Of a DNA stretch of 64,000 bases, positions 25,501-36,170 are shown piece by piece. The stretch is from the NCBI GenBank assembly GCA_001557505.1, contig LSAX01000008.1:806001-870000 (forward strand), read 5' to 3'. Both the position numbers and the translations under genes were made by a program. The notes beneath the pieces are model-generated. The model saw only the letters and a list, made by a program, of their open reading frames with translations. It was not told the DNA's origin and ran no database searches. This stretch comes from Reticulascus tulasneorum. Its lineage: Eukaryota > Ascomycota > Sordariomycetes > Glomerellales > Reticulascaceae. Position 1 is the first letter of the stretch; every line of letters starts with the position of its first letter.

Positions 25501-26140
25501 CTAAGGCAGATGGCACACTAGAGCATGTGGCAGCTGCATCGTATCATCAATCTGTACCCAGATTAGGCCGTGCTGTAGGCTGCACTCCCCTGGGAATTTC
25601 TAGGAACACCTCCCAGGGACCATGTGACGGGGGCTGGACCTGGGTGATGCTCTCCCCCATCTACCCAATCCAGTTGTTTTCCAGTGGCCCTAGCGCTCTG
25701 CTTCCCACCGAATCGGGGCGGACCACCCAGCCTGAGCTGCAGTGCCACACCCCAAGTGAGCTCCTCTGCTCTCCCCCCACCACAGGCGCCTAGTTAGGTC
25801 CCGAGTTACGTCGGTACCTAAAAGTTAGGTACTGCCTGCTAGCTGTGGGAGCTCCCTCGCCCTTACTGATTGCGCACCACACGCCTCCCCCCCCGCCGCG
25901 TTATATAAACAAGCCCCATCCCCTCCACGCGCGCCTCTTCCCACCCTCTCGTTCCTGATCTCTCTGCCTTTCCCTCTCGATCAACGCGACAATTATTTCC
26001 ACAAGCACTCAAACAATACAGCCTCGAGTCCAGGCTCCATCCAGCTTCCTCACAGATCCCAAATACCCTCCACAACTTTTTTCATCCAAATTACCAAACC
26101 CCTTCCCCTCTCCAAACACCCCCCAAAACCATCATCCAAA
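22526..26140. other. Long intergenic region upstream of histone H1
   Basis: 3.6 kb without a supported gene. The left half shows nothing notable. From about 24550 to 25100 the plus strand is markedly purine-rich, with runs of G at 24622, 24998 and 25468. A run of 11 C starts at 25353 and another of 8 C at 25887. The right 250 bases are pyrimidine-rich and contain a TATA box, consistent with a strong promoter and 5' leader for H1. Confidence 0.5.
25902..25909 (+). promoter_or_regulatory. Probable TATA box of histone H1
   Basis: TATATAAA followed by a C/T-rich leader, about 235 bases upstream of the H1 start codon. The CT-rich stretch between them is typical of highly expressed fungal genes. 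Confidence 0.5.
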
Positions 26141-27183
26141 ATGCCTCCCAAGAAGACCGAAGGCGCTGCCCCCAAGGCTAAGCCCACTGCCAGCTCCCAC
26201 GCCAGCTACCAGGTTCGTTGGCCCTCGGGTTTTCTGTGACTGGGCTTTTGTGCTAATGATATGCAGGACATGATCACCGACGCCATCGTCACGGTATGCT
26301 TTCCTGTTCCTGTGCTTCCGGCGCATCGGCCAATGTGAGGGGTGTTGAGAGTGAGGGGCGGCATGTGTCCCATGCTTGTCTCGGGATTCTCCCTCCCCAC
26401 TCCAACAAAACTCGCACAATGCATTGCCGTCGATGCGTTTGGGAGTCTTTCGAGAAGCTCATTTCCCAAACTACATTTACTGACCCGTTTTCTGTCCCAC
26501 AGCTCAAGGACCGAAATGGTTCCAGCCGACAGTCGCTCAAGAAGTATGTCAAGACCAACAACACCATCAATGTCAGCGACAACATGTTCGACTCGCTCTT
26601 CAACAAGGCCCTGAAGGCCGGCGTTGAGAAGGGTGTCTTTGAGCAGCCAAAGGGTACGCATCTCGTTTAGCGCCGCCTCCACCGTTCTTTGTACTCACAT
26701 CCCTACTTAGGTCCATCCGGCGGCACCAAGCTTGCCAAGAAGACCGCCAAACCTGCTGCTCCCAAGAAGGAGAAGAAGGCTCCTGCCCCCAAGAAGGCCG
26801 CTGCTCCCAAGGAGAAGAAGGAGGCTGCTCCCAAGCCAAAGAAGGCCGCCGCACCCAAGGAGAAGAAGGCTGCTGCTGCTGCCCCGAAAGACAAGAAGGA
26901 AGCCGCCCCCAAGCCAAAGAAGGCCGCCGCACCTAAGGAGAAGAAGGCTGCTGCTGCTGCTCCCAAGAAGGCTGTAAGTTCCCCGCCCGCTCTGCTGCCA
27001 TCATGGACTCGCACTAATACAAGACAGGCCCCAGCTGTCGTGGACAAGCCCACAGTCCTGAGCAAGACCAAGTCTGGCCGCGTAGCAAAGACGACTGCCA
27101 AGCCGGCAGCGAAGAAGGCCGCACCAGCCAAGAAGGCAGCACCAAAGAAGGCGAAGGCCGAGGCTGCTCCCGCTGCCGCATAG
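26141..27183 (+). CDS. HHO1: Linker histone H1
   Basis: Binds linker DNA between nucleosomes in the nucleus. The model is 26141-26212, 26267-26293, 26503-26653, 26711-26973 and 27028-27183 (222 aa). The four introns are 54, 209, 57 and 54 bases. Seen: a short N-tail MPPKKTEGAAPKAK; a winged-helix globular domain at about residues 19-94 (SSRQSLKKYVKTNN, then ALKAGVEKGVFEQ); and a Lys/Ala/Pro-rich C-tail with a 26-residue internal duplication. Exon 2 codes for only nine residues. Intron 4 has GTAAGT, a CACTAATAC branch site and CAG, but is a multiple of three with no stop, so retention would simply insert 18 residues. The family call is certain. Confidence 0.97.
26815..26970 (+). repeat. 78-bp tandem duplication inside the H1 tail
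   Basis: Two adjacent 78-base units (26815-26892 and 26893-26970) encode nearly identical 26-residue Lys/Ala/Pro segments with a KPKKAAAPKEKKAAAAAPK core. Differences are mostly silent, suggesting an older in-frame duplication kept under protein-level constraint. Confidence 0.75.
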
Positions 27184-29619
27184 ACGTGACGCCTCTGTCT
27201 GCAAATCTTGATGTCCTGTCTTGCTTACGAATCACGGCGTTACGGGTAATGGGAGGGTTGGGGTGGGGTAACGGGCCAACGCGTTCTTGCGTTTGATAAA
27301 GTGTCATGTTTTGGTCTGGAGGGTGGTGAGGCGATCGATGGGGACGGGCATCTTCCCCCTCACTCGACTGATTGGGTCTCCCACGCACGCTTCTTTGCGA
27401 CATGTGGACTCGGCTTGTTCGTATGCGATGGCCTCTCTTGTATTATACGTTACGAACTTCCGTCGAAAAGGGGAGCCTTCTTCAATGTATATCGGAGCGA
27501 GGATTTCCCACGACGACCTGCTGTTTACATGCTAAAGAAACAATGCTTGAAGAGGGTGACAAAATCGGACCGGAGAGGGATGGGTGAGCTGATCCGGTTA
27601 GGGAAGGGTACGCCTTGGACGACGTGTAATTATACCATTGCTTTTTGGCCTTTGAGGGAAATACGAATTGAGCTTCATTGTTCGAAATTGCCTCGCTACC
27701 TTTGGTAAATCTGTCCTATGCGCACTTTGAATCCTGCTGGGGAGAGCGACGCGCCTGGTGGGTGGTTTGTTTACTTTTGAAGCCCCTGCTTGTCATCAGC
27801 CAGGGGGTATCACGTGTAGCGCCCCCCCTCCGGTGGCAGCCCGGTTTGGTCATTCAAAGTTAGAGGGAGCTTGGGATTTCTCGGCGTTTTCACAACGTTG
27901 TCCGGCTATGCAACCTTGACGGCTTATTATTATTTCGCTCCGAGAGCTAAGTTAATTATCATTTACCAAGTTTCTGCCCGGTCCAGCCGTTTGGAGGCGT
28001 CCTCACCATCATGCTTGTCATATGGAGCTCGATGGCATCGCACGTGCCCAGCGAGGAACATCAACGTCCCGGACGACGAGGCATCAGCCCTCGCTTGCTT
28101 CTCTGAGCCAGAAGCCATTGTGATTTCGCAGACGCAATTAACCGATTGCCGTACAACGCAGAGGTTCGGCTCGTTCGTCATCTGACCGTAATGCCTGCTC
28201 TAAGCGGGTTTGCGCCATGGTGGATGGGGATGGGCAGACGGCGGACTCATCTGTGGCGTTGGAGTAAACGTCCAATCGTGGCATTCGAGCGAGATTTCCC
28301 CAGCGTGTGCATCATCTGACCCCTCCACTCGACTCTGCGGGTGATCTACGGGGCTGCCCCAACAATTCGAAGGGCCAGTTTAGGGTAGCTTTAATCTAGT
28401 TAAGCTTCAGTTCTTGCAGGACACACACCATCCCATCACACGCAGATTTTCACCGGAGAGGGTCTGGCAAGACGTCGGGAAGTGCGGGGAAGAATGGGAC
28501 AATTGGATCGATTCCAGGTCCCCTCGTGAGACAATGATGGTCCGCTTGCTGGTTGGGCAGTCTCGGTATTTCGCAGACATGCTCAAGGGTTGGGGGTGGG
28601 TTGCAGTTATGTATTGCTCGATTCGTGCCTCTGCCTCTGTGGGTGATTGCCACATGTCAACGACCGTGGGACGAATAACCTCTCTACCTGACCGGACTAG
28701 TTACCTAACCGTATCTATCTGTCTTGATTGGTGTTCCTGAAACGAAGGGGGGGGGGGTTGTAAAAGGTCCATCCAGCATCATGCCCCTTCCTGGTCTCTC
28801 TATGTTTTCCTCAGACGGTTATCTGTCTGTTCTGTGTCTTGTCCACGTCACAAACCCAGCCCAGCCCAGCCCAGCCAAGGGCCGCACGCCCCGAAAACAA
28901 ACCCCTGCTGCCAATCCGGGAGCTCGCCTGAACTGGAGGGCTGCCAGATCTTACCTTTCGAACGAGAGATGTGGCTCGTGCGTCCTACCCGCTCTTTCTC
29001 CAAGGTACCTTACGCAGGAATTTAACGAGAGAGCACCATTGTTTCTTTTTTTGGGGGCAGGTTGGGAAGATCAAACTTTTCTCTCCACATCTGCATTTCT
29101 ACGCCGTGCCTTGCTAGGTACAGAATCTATTCATCGAAGAACTAGAAGGGATACGTACCTCTTCGAGGCTTCGAGGGGGCTAAACTGCATGCGACCTAGT
29201 TGTTCGAAGGAGCTTTATTAGGTAAGCCCCAACGTCCCACCACCACTACCACCGCCCACCACCACCAACACCAACACCTAAGCGCACACGCACCCACCAC
29301 CACCCCTCCATCATCGTCCGCCGGCTGATTCCTCGTCTGTCACTGCAGTCATCCAGTGACCGAAAACACTGTATCCTCCACCACCCACCCCCAGAAACCG
29401 ATTGTTCCGGCCGGCGGTACCATCCACGTCTTGTCATTCCGTCGACGCGAATGCTCTTTTTGACCGTGCTCCCCCTGGACGCACCTGTCGACGACCTCTC
29501 CCAAACACTGACGTCCTCTTATCTACCGGATCGGGAGGACAATGGCGGCTGTATTCGCGTAGCTTCTCAGCTTACCTGGATTACGGAACCCGCCTGATCC
29601 CTCTTTGTTTCTCTTCACC
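27184..29619. other. Intergenic region between H1 and the proline-rich gene
   Basis: 2.4 kb with no supported gene. It includes the H1 3' region, a G11 run near 28747, a short CCCAG-type repeat near 28856 and an ACC-rich stretch near 29240-29310. The right end should be the 5' leader of the downstream gene. Confidence 0.5.
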
Positions 29620-31491
29620 ATGTCCGCCCAACCAGCTTCTTTCGGGTCTACCAACCCATTTCGCAGAACAGGCCCGCCTTCGTCCCTGTCTGGTCCGGCG
29701 GTCCCGCCCATTCAGATCTCAACCGTCTTCGATCCCGCATCCCCTATCGTTCCGAGAGAGGAGATCCCCTCAGATGCACCGCCAGCTCGAACAAAAGTGG
29801 TGAAGAAGGTCCGAGTTCAGTCGCCCCCACCCTCGTCCCCCGAGTCTGCACCGAGCACCGCGATTCCATATTCGTATGAGGAGGACACCAGCGAGGAGGA
29901 TACGTCCGAGGATGGGAACGATCCGTTCGAGGCAGGAGACGATGAGGTGCTTGACGGAGTACCGGACCAGCCCTCGCTGCGGCCATCGACTCGGCCGCCG
30001 CCCAATCCGTTTAGCAAGACACTGCAAGATATAGAACAAGGCACGAGAGAAGAGACGACTCCGGCTGCTGTTGCTGCGAAAGGCGGGCTGGATGTCGACG
30101 CCTTCAGGAGGCTGCTTCTTACCGGGCAGGCCGGTATTGCAGGCGCATCGCAGCCACCTCAGGTCGCCGCATTACACACGCAGCCGACACTGCAACAGTC
30201 AATTGGAGACAACAGCACAGAGACCTCGTCAATATCGCGACAGTCTATTTTCGAGACCACCCAAGAAACTTCAGCCGTGGCTCCCGCCGAGACGCCACGT
30301 ACATCACACGAAATAACAGATCAGGAGGAAGAAGAGCGGGGACTGCTTCCTTCTACGAGCAGCACGCCGGTGCCGATAGGCCAGAAGAAGAAACCGCCGC
30401 CGCCGAGTTCAAGGCACGGGAAGTTGATCAAACTACAGCTGAAAGAGGATGGTACAGGGAACCGACCGACTTCTTCCTCTTCTTCCGTTGTCTCGCCCTC
30501 AAAGCCAATGTCACCGTCAGACGTGAACAAGCCGCTGCCACCCGCCCCACGACGGCAAAGCCTGGACGAGGTTGAAGACATCTTTGATCGAGAGGCGGCG
30601 GGGAAGCTTCCCGAACCCGGGGCATCCACCCCACCACTTGGACAGGCCGCTCCAGTAATCCCGACTAGTGGGAAGAAACCAACACCTGCACCGCCGCCAA
30701 GGCGACATGCTAGGGGCGAGAGCAAGAACCTAGCTCCGCCTACTATTGCCAACATTTCAATCAATTCAAATCAGGACGACGAGGCGCCTCCCCGATCGTC
30801 CCTCGAATCCCAGCGATCCCGAGCAGACAGCATGCGAAACAGCCATGCTCCTGCACCACCGCCTCCTCGCAGACCCCATGTTCCATCCAGACATTCGTCC
30901 ACATTGTTCGCGTCCCCGTCGGCCCCGTCGTTCCCCATTATCTCCAGCCCGACGTCGTCTGTTTCTGACGCCGAGCGATCCCCTTCAGCTTTTGCATCTT
31001 CGTATCCGTATGCATCTCTTGACGTAGCCAGCGCCGCTCCCAAAGAATCGGCCCAAGAACTGTCCCCAGAGCCTATCCTGCTCAAGGTTTCGCCTCCTCC
31101 CCCGCCGCCGGCGAGGAACTTATCAGTCAGGAGGCCAGCGAGCGTTCGAAGTATGGAGGCAACAAGCAGACGAATAAGCGGCGGAACGAGAGAAAAGGAG
31201 AACATGGCACCACCACCTCCGCCACCCCCGCGGCAGAGAGGGAGTAGTCGAGGAAGCATGGACGGCCCGGCTCAAGGGGCTAGACGACAAAGCGTCGACA
31301 GTGTGCGGATTCTAGGATCGAACCTTGTCGAAGAGTCTGACGAATCATCCGCTCCTCAGAGAATCGTGGAGGAGGAAGCCCAAGTACAGGAGCCTGAGGA
31401 GATAGGGAAAGGTCCTGACATCCTGGCAGATCTCGATGCTTTGCAGCGGGAGATTGATGCCTTGACTGGCCAGTTTGGGAAAGCTGACTGA
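29620..31491 (+). CDS. Proline-rich NPF-motif protein, unknown function
   Basis: Single exon, 623 aa, largely disordered by composition. Seen: NPF at residues 12-14 and 129-131 and DPF at 101-103. NPF binds EH domains and DPF binds AP-2/ear domains in endocytic proteins generally. At least five proline-arginine clusters (such as APPPRRHARGE and PPPPPPPRQRGSSRG) look like SH3 ligands. A short amphipathic C-terminal helix, DILADLDALQREIDALTGQF, ends the protein. The ATG at 29620 has a good context (CACCATGTCC) and is preferred over one 15 bases upstream. The motif set suggests an adaptor at cortical actin or endocytic sites; this is inference, and no domain family was recognised. Confidence 0.8.
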   Translation: MSAQPASFGSTNPFRRTGPPSSLSGPAVPPIQISTVFDPASPIVPREEIPSDAPPARTKVVKKVRVQSPPPSSPESAPSTAIPYSYEEDTSEEDTSEDGNDPFEAGDDEVLDGVPDQPSLRPSTRPPPNPFSKTLQDIEQGTREETTPAAVAAKGGLDVDAFRRLLLTGQAGIAGASQPPQVAALHTQPTLQQSIGDNSTETSSISRQSIFETTQETSAVAPAETPRTSHEITDQEEEERGLLPSTSSTPVPIGQKKKPPPPSSRHGKLIKLQLKEDGTGNRPTSSSSSVVSPSKPMSPSDVNKPLPPAPRRQSLDEVEDIFDREAAGKLPEPGASTPPLGQAAPVIPTSGKKPTPAPPPRRHARGESKNLAPPTIANISINSNQDDEAPPRSSLESQRSRADSMRNSHAPAPPPPRRPHVPSRHSSTLFASPSAPSFPIISSPTSSVSDAERSPSAFASSYPYASLDVASAAPKESAQELSPEPILLKVSPPPPPPARNLSVRRPASVRSMEATSRRISGGTREKENMAPPPPPPPRQRGSSRGSMDGPAQGARRQSVDSVRILGSNLVEESDESSAPQRIVEEEAQVQEPEEIGKGPDILADLDALQREIDALTGQFGKAD

Positions 31492-31918
31492 TGGCAAACC
31501 AGTGAGGTTGGGGATAGACGGGTTACATTATGCCTGGGTCATAGAATGGGACGCAATGCGCGCTCTAACAGACCGGGGCGGTCGCCTGGTGACAGAGGCT
31601 GCATTGGAAATATGGCGTTGTACAATAGGGACCTACCTCATATGGTAGATGCGGAATGAAATAATGGCACGGTTATGACTATCGATGCTGATTTTTGGGC
31701 TTTCTGGCGACTTTCGACTGTTGTGCATCCCATTCTCAAAGTTCCGAACTTGGTATCAGTTGAGGCTGCGTTGCAATCCATCGGCCAGATTCGAGGGAAC
31801 CGCAAACTTGTCTTGGCAAGCATCTAACAAGACGCTGGCGCAAACGTTGGAGAAAAATATTTGAATTTGCTAACCGTAACTCCTTGCCTTATCCTAATTT
31901 GCACCGATGGCTGACGTT
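31492..31918. other. Convergent intergenic region
   Basis: 427 bases between two facing stop codons; only 3' UTR sequence is expected. No repeat or terminator-like hairpin was noted. Confidence 0.5.
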
Positions 31919-32797
31919 CTACGAAGCAAGGAAACCATCAATCGCCTGCCAGAACTCCTCTGTCTTCTCGAGCCAGGGAAAATGTCCGCACTCCTCAAAC
32001 TCAACCATCTTCGAATGCTTCAACTTCTCATTCAGCTCCCTGCCCCTCTGCAGTGGGCAAAACGCATCCTCAACCCCCCATAAGATCAGCGTTTTTGCTT
32101 GGACGCTCTCCGCCTCCTGCAGGTGTGGAAATGGGTTCTCCTTGTCTAACTTGGACTGCTGCTGAAGTGCCCACACTTTCGGCAGCAACACCTCGACCTG
32201 CATGCTCTCGGCAAGCAAATGCGCTTTGCTTGTGTCGGCGAAGTAGTACGCCACCATGTCTCTCATGGCGCTCGCGAACTCGTCGTCCGTCTCCGGGGGC
32301 GCAGCCATCAGCCGCATAAGTGTCTGCAGCGCCGGGCCGTAGACGGGATGATCCTTGCGCGCGGCGGCGAATCGAGCGAAGTTGTCTGTCTGCGGAGACC
32401 CTTGTATCTCCGAGTTGACGAGAATCAGCCGCTCCACGCACGACGGGAAGAGCGTCGCATAAGTAAGGGCGATGGCTCCGCCGTTTGAGTGCCCGAACAG
32501 AGCGGGAAAGCGTTCGACGCCGAGGTGTGTGCGTAGGTGCTCGAGGTCGACGGCCATGATGGTGCTCGTCATCTGCGTGGTATCCTCAGGGCGGCCGGAG
32601 CTGCCGTTGCCACGGGGCTCGAAGTAGATGACCGTGAAGTGGGACTCGAGCGGCGTCAGCTGCGTCCAGAGGTAAGAGCCGGACGGGCCCCACCCGACGG
32701 ACTGTGCGATGAAGAGGGGGCCAGAGCCGGCGGCACGGTAGTGGAAGGTTATTCCCTCCGCGGTGAAGTAGTGGTCACCGGGTGTTATTGTGGCCAT
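31919..32797 (-). CDS. Alpha/beta hydrolase (proline iminopeptidase/epoxide-hydrolase-like)
   Basis: Single exon, 292 aa. Seen: oxyanion region SVGWGPSG near residue 35; strand and turn FEPRGNGSSGRP; nucleophile elbow GHSNGG with Ser104; acid in WGVEDAFC (Asp244); and base in CGHFPWLE (His272). This is a complete catalytic triad in the right order and spacing. There is no signal peptide, so it is probably cytosolic. The fold and triad are clear, but the substrate cannot be read from sequence. The GHSNGG elbow and the FEPRGNGSS segment are common in peptidase S33-like members. It borders the acyl-CoA-ligase remnant, which is on the same strand. Confidence 0.9.
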   Translation of the reverse strand: MATITPGDHYFTAEGITFHYRAAGSGPLFIAQSVGWGPSGSYLWTQLTPLESHFTVIYFEPRGNGSSGRPEDTTQMTSTIMAVDLEHLRTHLGVERFPALFGHSNGGAIALTYATLFPSCVERLILVNSEIQGSPQTDNFARFAAARKDHPVYGPALQTLMRLMAAPPETDDEFASAMRDMVAYYFADTSKAHLLAESMQVEVLLPKVWALQQQSKLDKENPFPHLQEAESVQAKTLILWGVEDAFCPLQRGRELNEKLKHSKMVEFEECGHFPWLEKTEEFWQAIDGFLAS

Positions 32798-33652
32798 CTT
32801 AACGGGGCAGAAATGGGCGTGGTATGACGAGCTACGGCGTGCAACGTTGGGATCGCTCTCTTATGCTCACTTGACAGGAAGCCCGAAGCCGGTGGGCGAG
32901 CGAGACCCAGACATGCTGGAGACTGTGGGATATGGGCAGGCTATAGATATTCCGACTCGCGGCCAAGCTAGTAATCATTCAGTTTCACGGCGGCCGCCAT
33001 GTGAGCCGAAAATAGGAATCTGACAAGCCACTTCTGACTAGTGTTGTCGCGTATTGGGTGAATTGTAATGCTGACATGACCCGGAGAGCCATGGCAGCTT
33101 TGGGGCCCATTGGCCCTCAGGCCGACGGGTCCCAACACGGTGGTTTGCTCAGGCCATGATGACGTTTAGCGCAGTCAGCTGGGCAAAAGTACCGATTGGA
33201 CATGGCTTGATGCGTTGGTTTACAAACTCAGTACGGAGGATTGGTGAGGCTTGCTATCTATCAGAGCCAGCCTATCGGTGGATCTGGTACTGGAATAAGC
33301 TGCTAAGCCTCGAAAACCACCTGATTCTATTGTTTTGACATTGTCGCGTAACTAAATGTATGAACTGGCAAGCTTCAGCTGTTGGTGGGTTGAATCTCAC
33401 CACGCCATAACCAGGCGAACCAGAGTGGAGTTCCACTTAGAGGCGTACCTCTCTCAATCTGCTAGGTTTGAATGCATGAGCCCGCTTCTTCGGGTTGAAG
33501 CTCGATTTGAAATCCAATGCTGAAAGCCGGAGACTTAACTCTGCTGGATTGTAGTCATCGCAAGACACGGAAGATAAGGAATCTCCATCCTCAATGCATT
33601 GATAGAGCAGCCAGCACTGGAACCGAGACATCTTGATTATGTGGCTAGGGAG
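32798..33652. other. Intergenic region downstream of the truncated ligase
   Basis: This is where the missing C-terminal domain of the ligase at 33653-35185 would be expected. In the minus-strand frames I find only a chance-like NPAEL string near 33535 and no continuation of the domain. No other gene is supported. Confidence 0.5.
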
Positions 33653-35185
33653 CTACGAGCTAACCTGTAGGCTTTTATACTTGACGATACCCTGTTGGAT
33701 TGAACATGATTAGCTAAAGGGAGCCGAGCAATCTATAACGACTCACCATCTTTCTCTTGACTACGTAAAGTAGCCCGTTTTCAACGCGTAGCACATCGCC
33801 AGTTCTGAACCATCCGTCTGCGGTGAAGGCGGCCTCGTTGGCTTCCGGGTTGTTGTGGTACCCACGAGTCACGACTGGTCCTTTCAGCAATGCCTCGCCG
33901 GGCATTCCAGCTGCCACGTCATTCCCTTCGGCATCTACAAGTCGCATCAACATGTTCGGCAAGAGTCGGCTAACGCTGCCGGTTGCATCGGTTTGATCGG
34001 GCGACATATGCGTCACGGCGCCAGTGGTCTCGCTCGCACCCCAGGTCTGGCTGACAATCGTCCTGCCGCCGCCAAACTTTGTACTCACAACAGCCTGCAG
34101 CTCGGGGCTCATCGGCATTGCGCCGCTGTATGCTATCCTCAGGCTGTCAAACTGTCCCTCGACAAGAGGGTGCTTGGCGATACCGGAATAGAGCGGTGGC
34201 ACCGAGAAGAATATTGTGATGCGCAGGCTGGCGCAGTGTGCTAGAAACGCGCCGAACTCGAACTGGGGCATCCAGTACACGATGCCGCCGTCGAGGAATG
34301 GGTTAATGAAGTAGCCTTGTACGCCAGCTATATGCGCAGGTGGGAGGTGAGCGAGGGTTCTGTATTCGAAGGTATTGCCGTCGGCGGCCCATTGCTCCCA
34401 GATGGGTCGGTTGATAGTGGCAGGCAAGATGGCTTCGGCTACCATGTTGGCGTGAGAGATGCTGACGCCTGGATCGAATCAGGTCGCTGTAAATGGTACG
34501 CAATATGAAGAGACGCACCTTTAGAAGGGCCGGTGGTACCAGAGGTATACAGAATGCAAACCCTGCTCTCTTCGAGCTCCCTCTGGTCCGTAATCACACG
34601 CCAGTCAAACTGCCCATCAAAGTCGCAACGAACAGTGCCATCGATGCTCCAGAGGCTAATCACAGGACTCGACTCTAGCACCAGGACGTTTCGCCTTGAC
34701 AAGCCAGCAATTTCGGCAGCTGCGATAGCCCGCTCTTTCAGCTCAACACTACACACCAAAACGCTCGACGGCCCATCACCAATCTGCCTTACAAGATCAG
34801 CAGGCGTCACTGCGGCACTGGCAGCGGAGTAGACGCCTTCGGCCGCCACGACGCCGAAGAAGAGACAAGGCAGCGCGGACTGACCGAGAGACACGGTAGT
34901 CACCACATCCTTGCCCGCACCGGCCTTGCCCACACCATATTCGTTGCGTAGGAAATGAGCGATTTGCCCTGTGAGCTTCCGTGCTTCGGATTTGGTGATG
35001 ACTCGGGACGGGTCGCTGGCTTCGGCGTGCAGTGGGGTATCATCTACTGCCGTGCAGTGGCTGGACTCTGTGTGGGCATATTAGCATTCTCAACTCTGAT
35101 ATGGAGAAAGTCAAACATCACCAAATAGCAAAGTCAAGACATCGACGCTTGGGATGTCTACCACGTTTCCCTCGTTATAAGTCAT
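33653..35185 (-). pseudogene. Acyl-CoA ligase/4CL-like enzyme lacking its C-terminal domain
   Basis: The best model is complement of 33653-33691, 33747-34468, 34519-35067 and 35122-35185 (457 aa), with introns of 55, 50 and 54 bases, all in phase. Seen: ATP-binding loop LYTSGTTGPSKG; HLPPAHIAGVQGY; the A5-like QTWGASETTG; and GWFRTGDVLRVENG. The last exon reads GIVKYKSLQVSS and then stops. That is exactly the hinge where relatives continue with VAPAELE and a lid domain of about 100 residues carrying the catalytic Lys. Full-length relatives have about 550 residues. The rest of the gene looks intact, so truncation is recent or the short product persists. The enzyme would activate carboxylic acids; without the lid it is probably inactive. 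Confidence 0.75.
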
Positions 35186-36170
35186 TGTGACAACGAGGAT
35201 GTGTTAGCGGCAACTAGACTCTGTTCTACCTTGAGATCGGGCAGAGTTAGTCTCAATAGGACGTCTGAACTTCAGACACTCTTCGTTGACCTAGTACTAC
35301 GTAGTGATACAGATAACACTCGAGGCTTTGCTTCTGGGGGAAGTCGAGATACTGATGGGAACTTGCGTTGGCAAAGCCATCACCCGTCGCGGACTCTACC
35401 AACTTCGACTCGTGTAGTCATCTATGAGATTTTCCTCCTTTCGCTTGCTAAACTCCTGAAAACGATCGGCATCATCACTTCGGTCAAATTGTACTCATTG
35501 CTACGCGAAGATCGACTGTGCTGTATACAACAAGAGGTACCCTACTTGCTTACATGGTCAAAATGCAGAACTAGCCTTGGCGAACGGCCCGAGGAGTGAG
35601 CTGACAGCCGTGGGTCTCAAACCCATGGTACATTTAATAGTGGGCCCATCGCAGGCTGTGCTGGGATAAGATGCTGGGTTTCAGTTCCTCCGACGGGAAC
35701 CTCTGCGGCTGTTCACCCATGCTTCAAGTCAGAGAGAACAAGTGGGGTTTGGAGCACAGTCACAAGTTCCTTTGATTCTCTTGGGATTCCAGGAAGCTTA
35801 CTTCGTACATCCTAGTCCACGAGAAGATTTATGTATGTATGAACATCCCTGCGACTGAAATGTGGGCGCAGGGTGTATCGGATCCTGGTAGAAATTTGGA
35901 ATTACTTGAACAGGAAGCCGTAGACAAGCGCGGGGCCAAAACCCAACGAGGAACATGATACGAAGCTCTAGCAACAGATTTCTACGCAGCTTCTGCTCGT
36001 AAACCTCGCACTAGGATAGCACGAAAATGAATACGAGTCTCAAATGGGGGACTCAGTCAAACTGCGGCTGAACACATTGCAATGCCTTGAATGAGGTTAA
36101 AAAAAATCTTCAAAGAGTTCTATATACGTCGAATTGAGTTATATATGGGAAGAATTATGGTGTTGAGTTT
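35186..36170. other. Intergenic region, about 1 kb
   Basis: Promoter side of the truncated ligase and 3' side of the GMC gene. No supported gene, no evident repeat. Confidence 0.5.

Noticed and set aside
26703..27131. 142-codon antisense frame across the histone H1 tail
   Set aside because: It is the mirror of Lys/Ala/Pro codons and reads low-complexity Phe/Ala/Gly; it is produced by sense-strand composition.
34439..34445. Treating the two ligase frames as separate genes
   Set aside because: A 50-base GT-AG intron joins them in phase and restores the standard PSKGVSISHANMVAEA sequence.
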